Source: Branchiostoma floridae (lineage: Eukaryota > Chordata > Leptocardii > Amphioxiformes > Branchiostomatidae). Taken from it: a stretch of DNA of 59,231 nucleotides. The stretch spans positions 886,048 to 945,278 of the forward strand of contig NC_049991.1 of the NCBI RefSeq assembly GCF_000003815.2, given 5' to 3'. Position 1 is the first letter of the stretch. Every line of letters begins with the position of its first letter. A program made the translations under genes and the position numbers. Below the pieces are notes generated by a model, which made no database searches, was not told the DNA's origin, and saw nothing but the letters and a program-made list of their open reading frames with translations. This document shows, piece after piece, positions 9,151 to 21,400 of this stretch.

Positions 9151-12100
9151 ACGCCGAATGATACCGAAGTCATCTTTTCACAAAATTAACTGACTCTTTT
9201 TTCAGAAACAGCACGTGGAAGGTGGAAATAACGAACGTCGGCCATGTCGGCAGCAAGAGACATGTTGATTTTTTTCTTGTTGTCGAATTTCACATTATAA
9301 ACATGTCGTCATGGACATGGACATATTGATATTTCCTCAGACAACTTTACTGTGAGCGTCATTTGCATAATTCATGAAGAAATGTTTTAAAAAAATATGC
9401 TGCCCGTGGACAGATGTAAACTTGTGACATGTAATTTGGTTAGTGGAGACCGCCAAATTGGGGACGTATTTGCGTAATAATTGAAATAATTGAAAAACAG
9501 AAATATACAACAAATCCAACTACATGTATTTCATGGAAGCATGAGGTCTTCGAACTCATTTTGTTTGTTGTGTCGCAATACGCTTAATCTTTTGACAGAG
9601 TAAACACTGAACAGTAATGTCACATCTGAAAGACTAAAAAGCGAAGCCCAAACACTGCCTCTGTTACACCAACTTTTCACCAGAGGCTGTGACCACTAAG
9701 CGACCAAGCATTTCAGATCACTTCACAGATCGCCCAACGAATTTCCCTTTTTTGTGTGGTAGCTCTTGAATCATACTTTTGTTGTTTCATGTTCCAATTA
9801 TAAAGTCAGGGGTCACAAAGGCACGTTTGGTCGCTGCCCGGTCTGTCATCGATCGCCGTCTTGTGGAAAGGGGCTTTATACCACTAGTACGGCGCTTTCG
9901 CCGCGCTCTCTCTGCGACCTAAAATTTGACACAACGCTCAACGAATTCTATAGAAAGGAAACGAATCTTTTTACACTTTGCGTATGTTGTTATCTTCTCA
10001 GTCACACTTTTACGTTTTGTATGATATATCCAGTATGAAAGCGAAGGTTACACACATTCTATTTAGGCCTTGGAAGAAAGGAGTCCTACTTCGGCCCTGA
10101 CAGAGACATATTGTAGCACGTAGCACATTAGATTGTCCACATTAGTGACAATCAATATCATGCCTTCCGGCGCTTTGAACAGCCTTGCCGTCACCCAGCG
10201 GTGTGGAGATTCTATCTCACGCAGTTACGCAGGCATGTGGTGACCTTCGACACCCTCCATTGTCCTTCAACACCCGAGTTCGCGCGTGACATTACTTGGG
10301 TCATGGAGTAACTAAGTGCCTTCAGGGAACCTCTTCAAATGCAATCATCTAACGATGCATATAACGTTTCAGCACGTACATGCGAAGAAATGTAAAGTGA
10401 AATGGAGTAGGTCCTATTTACAAGACCTAAGTTTTGGGCCAGAAACGGTCATAATTTCGTTGAATATTTCAAGGTCAGTTTACACACGGTCAGTTTTATT
10501 TTCGTTGCCTGAGGACATGCTCCTTGTTGGCTGTGTGAGTTTCGCTAGTGTAAACAACAGTGGACGACACTGCCTATGGCCACATTGAGAAAACGCCGAC
10601 ATTTTATCAGTTCGTGTGACACAAATGATACTGACATAAAGCTTGCGGAATGCCTAAGACGATGTATGGAGTTATGTACTGATTTCTTTACCAATATGAC
10701 GACCTTGAAGAAATATGAGCGCTGAATTGCGAGCTGCGTCACAGTATACGCCCCTTTAATTACAGTCTCAGGATAAGTTCTTACGTACGAAACAGCTCAA
10801 ACTAAACAAAGCTAGTAAACACGAAAACCACGCTCTGTGGTCAAAACATCTCCGTACTGCTTTTATGTTTTGTAATACTAAACATGAAATCTACTCAGCT
10901 GTGTTTTTTAACACCGGCAAATTGCAACATAACTGTCAAAAGGTCATAGTGGTCAACTTATTTACCTTCATTTATCTTCATTTAGCTTCGTTATCACAAC
11001 AACAGAACATAGCCACTTTTAGTTATTACAGCTTTTTTACATGAAACAATACAGGCGCAATACTGTGATCACTGGGTTATTTTGTAAAATAAAAACATTA
11101 CAAGCAAGGCGAAATGAAACAGCCAAACCCATATATCATATCCATATACCGACATGTTTTTACTTTGTAGTACCAAGCAAAACCATTAATGCTAGGGAAC
11201 CCCAGCCTTATTGTTTCAACTTCTTGACACCAATCTAGCCTCCCTTCTCCTTTGTTCAATGCAATTGTCTTACTTTCCACGTACTAATACTTGATATCAG
11301 AGCCAAGTCGGTAAGACAATAAATACCTATGTGTGAAAATGGACACGACGCATATATGGAATGGAACCAAACAACCAAACAGGAGAATGATACTGGACAA
11401 AGTAGTCAGTAGACTTACGCGCAAAAAAAAAGTNNNNNNNNNNNNNNNNNNNNNNNNNNNNNNNNNNNNNNNNNNNNNNNNNNNNNNNNNNNNNNNNNNN
11501 NNNNNNNNNNNNNNNNNNNNNNNNNNNNNNNNNTCACCGAGCCTGGCCCCTCGGCGTCACGCCCTCCATGGTTCGCTCGGGGTAGGAGTAGGTCCCGAAG
11601 TAAGGCGCAGCAGGTAGGGCCCGGGGATTTAACTACTACCTGATAATTACATGGGCGTCCACAAATCAAATCTCTTCACTATAGATAGTGTATCAGCACT
11701 ATTACATGTATATTGATCTCTTTCAAAATTGAAGACGCCGGTGCAGACAATCTATACATTATCTTTTACAGTATTATGAGCGTATATTATGTTTTATTAA
11801 TCTCAAACATAATCCTGAATTGTTTATATTATAGGTCTCGATCAGAAGGCAGTAGTAACCAATTGTTTGCATTACATCATTAGCTATTGCTACTATCAAA
11901 GTCAAATGTAGCATAGGTTCCTCCACGTTCCTTCAATCATACACAGTTTTGAAATGAAATAATGTATATTCTGAAAGAAATGACAGCCAGGATGAATTAT
12001 ACAGAGATAAACCTTAGTGTGACGTGATCGTTGAACTAACACCAAATTGCCAGAGATTTCCGATCCTCGCACTTCAGCGCACTTTCTCCGCGCGACTACG

Positions 12101-12320
12101 CATAACCTTCCACCTGGACTGGGCTGAACTGGGCTGGATGACCCCAGGGGATCAACACACAGCGTATACAGTGTTCATGTAAGCACAGACAGCTGGCACT
12201 TGGAGAAGTAAACAAACGTACAGAATGTAGCATAGATTCCTCCACAGAGTGTTCAATTAATATGCAATGGAAACCAAACCTTCTAGGGAGTTGGTGGACT
12301 GTTGTATGATGGGTTGATGG
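9151..12320. other. Gene-poor stretch with one assembly gap
   Basis: No frame with coding character and no RNA gene is seen. The 100-N run at 11434-11533 is an assembly gap of unknown true size. A short GC-rich patch just after the gap (11534-11625) is too short to call. Confidence 0.6.
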
Positions 12321-12328
12321 CTAGATAG

Positions 12329-12552
12329 ATGGACGGACGGACGGACGGACGGATGGGTGGATGGATGGATGGATGGATGGATGGATGGATGGATGGATGG
12401 ATGGATGGATCGATGGATGGATGGATGGATGGATGGATGGATGGATGGATGGATGGATGGATGGATGGATGGATGGATGGATGGATGGATGGATGGATGG
12501 ATGGATGGAAAGATGGATGGATGGATGGATGGATGAATGGATGGATGGGTAG
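12329..12552. repeat. (GGAT)n microsatellite
   Basis: About 220 bp of GGAT tetranucleotides with a GGAC-rich start and a few point variants. Open frames across it are low-complexity artefacts. Confidence 0.95.
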
Positions 12553-13184
12553 ATATTTTCTTCTTCTGCACGTGTAGGGAGAACGTACACCTTAGATTTG
12601 AAGGTATCAGAAAAGAAGAGGTACATACGACCTTCATCTTCAAGGCAGATTTGTAACAAACCGGTATGATCCGGCTGAGGACGCTACCATTGTGCCCTAA
12701 GGGAGTGTGGGCGATATGAAAGCTTGATTAGTTATCTATTTCATCATCTGTGTAAACAAGACGTAAATCACAATGTTATCATGATCAGTACTGTCGACCG
12801 CTCTGTAGCCTGATTAAAAAGTCGATGGTCTCAGTACAATGGATTCTATATTTATGCTAACAACGCAAATACAATCTTCACGTTAGGTACATATGGAAGC
12901 CAAAAGACATATCAGCACGACAGACCACTCCATGTGCTGGGCAATAACGCTCACAATGCCAGTCGGTGCCAACGTGTGCCTTTTGACCCTACTCCATTCA
13001 TCACAGTGACATAAGTCGTTGTTCTACCCTTCTCACCGTTTAATTGTAATCAGCGTCGTCACTTGGCTGCGCAATGGGTCACGGTAGGCCGCACGTGCCC
13101 TTACCGGGACGCTTGTGAAGTATCCAAATTGCCACAACCGCTGGATCGCGACTTCTCTCGTGTTTCTAATGGTGCCACATTTAC
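12553..13184. other. Non-coding stretch
   Basis: No gene, RNA or clear repeat recognised. Confidence 0.4.
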
Positions 13185-13447
13185 TTAAAACCCTTGTCCT
13201 GCTGGCTATTTTTTGGCCAATTTAACCTCCCATAGGCCAGAGCTGATGGCTTCATCAGATCAGTAAAACTTGACCTGTTCTGTGCTGCTGCTGCAGATTT
13301 ACTCCCCCATTCGATGAGCTGTAGTGGTATGCAACTTTTACATGAGAAATACCCCCAAACTCATAACAATAAGCTCAGTATGACAAGGGTTAAATATGGG
13401 CAGATGTCCATCCCGTATATAAACTGGCTCAGCAGGACAAGGGTTAA
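13185..13447. mobile_element. TTAA-flanked MITE (piggyBac-like)
   Basis: TTAA at 13185-13188 and 13444-13447 borders inverted ends reading (A)ACCCTTGTCCTGCTGG on the left and the complement (AGCAGGACAAGGGT) on the right. TTAA targets with CCCT-type ends are the hallmark of piggyBac-derived MITEs. An internal copy of the right end lies at 13381-13394. No coding capacity. Confidence 0.65.
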
Positions 13448-13554
13448 CCACCTAGTCATGGGTCTTTCTTTAAGCACTTCTCCAATGAGATAGGATTACA
13501 GTAACACGGCGGGACAGTTTGCGAGAGCTGGCCTCTGCTGAACGCAATAAGTGA

Positions 13555-13800
13555 GTCGCATGTTACCCTGGGGGCCAGACAGACGCAAGGCAGTCAGCCC
13601 GCCGATCTCACATTAGCGCTCCGGGGAGTTTAAGCCCGAAGGAGTTATCGGTACCCTTTCAGGCAGTTGGATCTCCTTCGGGCTTTAACTCCCCGAGCGC
13701 TAATAGGAGATCGGCAGGCCTGACTGTCTTGGTGTCTTGGGCCACCGAATAAACTGTCCTAGCTGCCCGATCCCGGCTGGCCCCCAGGGTAGTCGCATGT
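13555..13800. mobile_element. Palindromic MITE with 9-bp target duplication
   Basis: The element 13564-13791 starts TACCCTGGGGGCCAG and ends with its exact complement. GTCGCATGT is duplicated at 13555-13563 and 13792-13800. Most of the element is one large hairpin (GCCCGAAGGAG pairing with CTCCTTCGGGC). It shares the 9-bp duplication and TA terminus with the copies at 20927, 43499 and 52550. Confidence 0.85.
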
Positions 13801-13965
13801 TGACTATTAAACGTTTCCACAATATGGAAATCTTAATACGTTTTGGTCATCCACACTGAAGCCCCTATTACACTCCTAATAAGAGTTCGGCGACCCCATA
13901 TTTACACCAAGCACTAATAGTAACCTGATATGCATAATGCATGATTTGATATTCTTATCTTAGTA

Positions 13966-14143
13966 TACAGTAGACGCCGCTTAATTGCATGACATATTTG
14001 CCAGTGAATTTTGTGCAATTATCCGACAGGTGCAATAATGCGAAGTTATCTAACTTGAGCGCACCGGTTTAGGATTTGGGAATTCCGTGCAATTAACAGA
14101 AGTGTGCGTTAATCCGTTGTGCAATTAACTGGCTTCTACTGTA
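13966..14143. mobile_element. pogo/Tigger-like MITE
   Basis: TA dinucleotides flank 13968-14141. Its ends read CAGTAGACGCCGCTTAATTG and, inverted, CAGTAGAAGCCAGTTAATTG. The CAGTAG ends, TA target and AT-rich interior fit the pogo branch of Tc1/mariner. No transposase frame is present. Confidence 0.75.
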
Positions 14144-15466
14144 CTAAGAACCGTAACAACTTTTAAAAAACACAAGAGCCGTGCAGACTTCCCTTTTCAT
14201 CAACAATGTATTATTAAAGTGGTCAATGCGAAATAGTTTATAGCATACAATGTTGGATAACATAAAATTACATACAGATATTGTTGTAACCATCCAAGAT
14301 GTAGCACAAAATACAACAATAAAACAAGTAACAAATAAGTAGGTAACTAGAAAGGCCGGCATTTACTTGAGAGAAAATACAGCATATTTCAGCCACCTGC
14401 CTTCCTATGCAACAATAGACATAGTTCCAAAATCACCCCTTTGAGGATGGAACATTTCTGCTTAAAAATGGCTTGTACTAATCACACTTTAGCCCAAAAA
14501 GGAATCTTTACCCCCCCCCCTGCAAAAATGTACTGTTCAGTGCACCACATGTAAAAAGGTAAAACTGACCAGTCCAAAAATACCCGCTTGAAAATGAAAT
14601 TTTGAATCATCTCCCAAAACTGAATTAAAAAAAACATTCAAAGGAAGAATCGGCTCTTCATGTGATACCCCTATCTAAAGTGGAGCAGTCCAAATAAAAC
14701 CCTCCAACAAAACAACACTTCTACACACAGTAAGAATACGCAAAATAAAGGACAGCATCATGTAGTCAAAGAAGTCTGTCCGTCTTAAAAAGTCCAATGT
14801 ACGGTGAGTTTTATCTTCGCGTACTTTCTTTATCATCGATGCGTCAGTCATAGTCTATAAAGTGACATCTAAACAAACTGTATCAGCTACATGTCCAAAC
14901 TTATCATTCTTCACTGTAAGAAGTTATAAGTTACCAAATACATCGACAAACATGTGACACGTTGGTCTTTAGTCTCCAGAAAGCTCATTTGAAATATCTT
15001 TTAAAAGCTGCAATAGTGTGTAAAAACTGCCCAAAGAAGCAACTTACAGTTCCTCAATGTTACATGCAAACGCCCGTCCCGCAAGTTCTTGTCAAAAACG
15101 AATTCCCCAGGGAATGCGTGCGTGGAATATTTAGAATTCCTGGCAACTCAATCGCAGTACTATAAGAACGGCTCCGCCCCTGAGGCGTCGCCAAAAAATC
15201 TCCGCTAAAATACGACTATTGCATAGTCACTAAAAATTGAATTTTAAGAATGCCCCAAGAGCATCTCTTACAGCACACCCCATGTGAAATAGACCAGTCC
15301 AGAAATGCTCCCAATGAAAACATGGCCTTTTGTATAAGCAACCCAATCCAAAATCGAATTTAGAAAGAAAGTGTACATAACCAAGTATAGATTATGCAGA
15401 TTTGGAAGTCATTTAGATAAGTTTTTTTTGGAGATACGAGGTCTCGTAACTCTTGTTGTGCTAGCT
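14144..15466. other. Downstream flank of the SLCO gene, no gene seen
   Basis: Decayed repeats, including short related segments near 14440-14640 and 15190-15360, and a C-run at 14512. No coding frame with splice support. Part may be SLCO 3' untranslated sequence. Confidence 0.4.
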
Positions 15467-18400
15467 TTATTTTGTGGAATGTCCGGTCCCAGCATGCCCT
15501 TCCTCTCCATCCCTTCCGTCCTTGGGCTTGTATGTCCAGTATGCCATGACGTAGAGAAACATGGCGACCACTCCGACTACTGCAGCCACGGCGAACACGT
15601 TTAGACCGACCTTACGGTTGTCGTAGGTCAGGCAAGACCCCCTAGTTCCACATTTGTCCTCCCATTGAATGCAAGACAAGTCAATGACGTAACCGAAGAT
15701 GAGAGAACCCGGGATCAAACCTAAAATGAGGTACAAAGATTGGACTAAATGATGGGTAATTCGCACATCAAAAACACTGTAGTAGTTACATCCAAGAAAG
15801 AAGTAGGAATCTGCATGAAACTTAAATATATGTTTGTAACTCAAATAACAATATTCCAATGTCGTGTTGAAAGATTTAAACATTCCAAGGGTGTACGTTA
15901 GTCAGGCTTAAAAGGCCTTAGGCTTAAAAAACGTAAGACTATATAAACTATGTCCATATGAAGTAAACAAATGCTGACAATTTACTTACCGAGGAGTTTG
16001 GTAATCGTCCATTGAACTCCAAGTGCGAAGGATCTCAGTTGACCAGGAACAATCCTATAGACACAATCATTTTTCTCCCGATTAGAAATATCACGAGACA
16101 CAGTAAAATGCAACTTTCTTTTCTTGTAATTTCATCAGAGTGCTTTAATAATTGAAGGCATGGATCTTCTCAAATATTGAGGCAACAACTAAGTTACAAT
16201 ATCCCATACGAAGCGCTAACACTAGTTCACCTCGTTATCCACTGGTAACCTATTTCTGTTGTTCTAGACAACGGGGGTATTTCGGCATAGGCGCCGGATG
16301 GTGGATTCAAAATGCATTATGTTGAAAATATTGCAATTTGAAACCACCGTCCATCGACATGATATCCCTAAATACCCTGTGTTTTTTTTAAACGATGAAT
16401 ATAGGTGAAGTAGAGGTACATTTTTGTACACTGAAAATTTGGAAAGACAAAACAGGATACCCGTAAATAATTTCATCGTTTCAGGTTGACAAGTAGTAAG
16501 GTTTTTTAGGCACAACCAGGGAGTAATTACTTCCAGCGTTTCGATGTCTATCAGACACCATCATCAGGGTAGAATAACTGGAAACTACTTCTTGCTGCTA
16601 CTTATAGCCGATGTAGGTTGCGCTGCAGCCACGTGTGGGACGTCATTCTTACTGCTGTAGCGCCGCCTACATCGGCTATAAGTAGCAGCAAGAAGTAGTT
16701 TCCAGTTATTCTACCCTGATGATGGTGTCTGATAGACATCGACACGTTGAAAGTAAGTACTCCCTGGTTGTGCCTAAAGAACCTTACTATATGACGAAAC
16801 AGGATAATTTGGTAGACTCGTACCTCAAGGTCACTTCGGTGTACATTGGAATGGTTGCCAAGGCGACGAACCCCAGGGTGGTGATGATGGAGAAGTACAG
16901 GGGCATGACCCAGGGGACGCAGTTACGTGAACACGTGCCGGTTCGAGCAGATGTAGTGAACCCGGAAGTGACGTTTTTGCTGAGCCAGTACTCGGTGATA
17001 CAGCCACAGCTGGAGTAGGTCTGAGGAAGGGATAGTCATAACTGGAAAGTTCATCTGTGTTGGTAGAAGTCATTATTAGACTAGTTAAACTGTAATATCC
17101 AACAAAAAAAATAGACTAACCCAAATCTTGGACATAGAACCAGACCTTTTCGCTAGAGGGATGAAAGAAGCCATCTACATCCGAGCTTTACAAACATCCC
17201 TGAACAGAGACGGTGGGCGCCATAGACTTCCTGCAACGTATGATCTACTGTTCACTGAGTCACGTGTTTTATCGGCATAACGTGACGTCACGACAGCAGT
17301 GGATTGTTCATTCATTGACAAAGACTGTTGCTGTTCAGTCGAAAATTTGGGTGAGTCCAATTTTTGTGTTGGATATTGCAGTTTATGATGAGATGGTAAA
17401 ATGACATTCTGTCAAAGGATGAGACCTCCACACTTAAAGATGTATACGGGTATAGTGATCAATAATCGTTTGGGTAGTAGGGACCATCAACCGACATAGA
17501 TTATGCTCATTCGAACTTTGTTTTCAAGACTGATGCGATCCCTCATGGAGGCATGAGATCTTCGGACTCTTGTTTATCTCGTACGTACCAGATTTGCGGG
17601 GTTGTACTGGAAACATCCGGCGTGGCAGGCGGAGAAATACTCCACACCATTGCTGCCGCAAACCGGGTCGTACAGGGTGGGGTCACACAGGCAGCCTGCC
17701 GTGCAGTTCATGCTGGGGATCACGACAGACGTCATTATTCACGTCGTTATTCTATATGATGATAGATAGATAGCAATGGATAGCCACCTTAGCAGGTTCA
17801 ACGTGCTAAGGATCCGTAAGCTAGCAACAACGACCCGAGTGCAATAGAAACCAAATGCAAACATATTTTCAAACAAGTTATGTCACGTTATTTAGTATCC
17901 TGAAAAATATATGGCTAATCGAATTACGTTATAAATAGCACCACGGAGACATAATCTTTCTTTTTTTTTCTTTTCAGTGCTACGTATCCTGGTATGTGGG
18001 AGCTATGGAAAGAATGCATCCTTACCTATCGGCCTGTGCAAGCATCACTCTCGGGGCGTCCTCACAGTACATGAGGAACACCAAGTTGCCAAGCTGCGAG
18101 AGGAGAGACAGGACCACCACTGCACCCAACATCTTCTTACAGTTCACTCCAAAATACTTGGTGATCCAACCACCAAACAGGGCTCCGCCTGCGTCCCCCA
18201 GAACAATGGCGAGACCTGAAGGTGGGAAAGCATGTATAAACTCCAGGCTATCATTTCAGTACCAAGGCAAGTACCAACTTGATAAAAACATCAAAGCAGT
18301 TCTGCGTTTTAAATTCCTTTAATTCCTTCGGCCATGATTTTGCAAATAGTTATCTGATGCAAGGTAGACTAAGCCCAAATACCTTTTCCTTAAGTTCTCA

Positions 18401-21400
18401 GAGGAAAACAAATGAACAACAATTGGCTTACCAAAGTACCAGGACGTGTTGACAGTGTTGGCATCTAACATCAACTCGGACAGTTTTGGTGAGAAGGTGA
18501 AGATGCCACTGTACCCTAGGGCATCTATGGCTCCTGTGGCGGGAGGGGCAATCGGTTATGCGCAATGTCCGTGAAAAATTTAAAGCTAAGGGCACAACCC
18601 GCCGTACGTGCAAATACGTGCTGTCTACGTGCCAAAACGTGGGCAATCTTTTGGCATCCGTAAGTGGTAAGTACCGCCTCCGCACGGACTCGGGAATCCG
18701 ACCGATTTTGGAGCACGCAGACACGCGGTAGACCTTTACGTGGAGGCAAAACTTTGTGTGCCATCGGGCTGCGGTTTCGCCCCCGTACGTGTCAGTGCGG
18801 GCGACGCGCCTGGCCTGTACAACCTGAACGTTTTCAGAAATATGCAGCGGACGTAGCCTCCCATAAAACGTACGGTTAAATTGCACGTACGGCGGGTTGT
18901 GCCCTTAACTTTATAGAAGCTAAGACTGTGGGATTCCTTGCTGTTGACATATCAACGTTCAGGTGAGCATGCCAAAGAACACAGTTGTCTGTTTTGATCA
19001 CATCTACAGACCACTACAATGTAAAGTCTAACCATGTTATAACTCTTTATATATATTCATCATAAGACGGATGATAAACAAATAAGACGTTTACCAGCAA
19101 AAGTAAGAAACATGTAAGTTTGATTCTTGAAGAGAACAGCTAATGTCGTCTTCAACTCCCTCAGACCGATCTTCAGACGAGTAACAACACTAGCCTCGCT
19201 GTCGTGCTTCGGATCTCCGTTATGCACGTGTGTTGCAATGACGTCATTTTCGGCTGTTTCCGTGGCGCTGAGCTCCGACTCAAAATCCCGTGCTGTAAGA
19301 ATTTCAGCAAAGATTACGACAACGAACGTTTTGTACACAGACAGAATGTTTTAACACCAGGGGTTAGAGTCAAAAGCTTTGCCGACATCGAATAAGACAT
19401 AAACGCCATTTAAATAGCCAAACCGAAACCAAAAGACATCGCACAACGTTTAGAGCTATACAATGTAGTACATTTTTCTTTCGAGTGTCAAACAAGTAAT
19501 TTTGATACATATATCTTTTGCAATCGACATGCTATGAAAATCAGTCATTTAAACAATGAAACACAGTCCCTTACATAACAACGAATAACAAACAAATTTC
19601 ATTTATAACCAATAGCATGAAGTGAGGAAGGCTAAAAAAGCGATCGAAAAATTGATGAATTGTCTTTTATTCATAAGATAAAGTTAAAAAGTTGTCAGCC
19701 CACAGGAAAAGGGCCCTCTCACATTCGTAGTACGATCGCAAATTAAGATCGTTTGGGGAATAGTTAATTATAACTCTATTGATAACTCTAGTCGCTAGGG
19801 GGCTCAAACATATGTCACTTATTCCTGAGACAAGAGCTATCTAATGGTAAAAATTCGTGACCATGGCTTGTTCAGAGCACAAGATAGATGACCGGACGCT
19901 GCAGTACCAAGGAAGCCGCTAGGGGGCCCAAAATCTAATTATTTCCAGCTTTCATCACACCCAACCAACACAACAAGTATGAAACCAATCCATCCAGTCG
20001 TTCTTGAGTTATCTTGTAGACAAACGCTAGTGAAAATATAACATTTATGACATTTCATGGAGGTAACTAACTAACAGAACAAGCAAGCATACACACCTGG
20101 TAACTTGCGGGGGTACCCGAGAAGCGGCAGGGCTGCCAGGATCCCCAGACAGCCGAAGATGGGAAAGCCGAGCCACCAGTTCCCCAGCCAGTTGGAGTCG
20201 CTCGGCTTGAGAGCCCCTCTGTAGTTGGGTTACATTGTCATTGAAAAAAAGGGCGATATATAGAAGTTACCTATCTGCGAAAGAACTTGTAAATACTATA
20301 CGTTAGATACAGTAGAAGACGAACCCCATTTTATTTCAAACTGTTCCTTCTATGATCACCAAAGTGCACCCTTATCTCCTCACGCTTACAGACAAAAAGA
20401 AAACAACTACCCTCCTTTTAACATCACAAAACCCACACCAAATAGCTAAGTTTTTTATTTGTTTAGTTTATTTGAATTCATTATTAGAGTCATTCTTTTA
20501 CTACTGTATACTGTTTACCACTGTTTGTCTGTCAGTTTCTGTCACTTGCAATTAGCCCTCGGGCAAGAACTTGCAATCATTTCTATTGATAGTACTAATG
20601 TAATGCCCAGTTACTAGTACCATGTTGAACCTTACGTAATACGTCCGTGTTAAAAGTGAGCGTCACTCCGCCCTGTGTGGTCGACCTAGTGTGTGTGACG
20701 TTGTGTAAGTGCAGTTGCGCCGTGGGTTATAAAGAAAACGATATTTCTGACAATACCAACCATTTTCGTCGAACGACTCGAGGAGATGGGTTTTATCCTA
20801 CTCGAAAATACTCAACGTTGCTCAATCATTCTCGACATGAAAATAAAGTTTTCCCACAAATTGACCCGAATTATATGCGTTTAATGAAATAAAACCCACT
20901 TGTTTTGTAGCTAATAAGAATACCCCTAGCCTGGGTACCATCCGGAAAGTAGTTCGCTCTGGCGTTTATTATACACCATATACAGTCGCTTCTCAGCTAG
21001 ACGGTTAGCAGAATCGACATTAGGATAGGAGCGAAGTACTACCCAGATGGTACCCAGGCTAGAATACCCCTTCATCCCATATATAAAGACAGCAATATGG
21101 AAGAGACGTTCACTATAATTGAGGACGTGTTTCCTCGACTTGAAAACTACATACCCGTCCTTGTCAGGCCAATCAATCCACAGGTTGAAAATCTCCCCAC
21201 AGATCACAGTACCGAGTCCGGGCCCCACGGCTGTCATGGCGTACAGGATAGCTACAAGAGAGAGAGAGAGTGAAGAACAAAGTAACAACAATGTAACGTT
21301 CTAACCCGGCAAGCACTTTATGTCAACCCAAACAAGAGTGTGTGAAGTGTGTGAGTGCGAAGGTATCATGAACTCTTTTTAGAGGAGAAAATAAACAAAA

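Noticed and set aside
12257-12659. Frames of repeated PSIH or MDGW units
   Set aside because: Readings of the (GGAT)n microsatellite, not antifreeze-like or structural repeat proteins.
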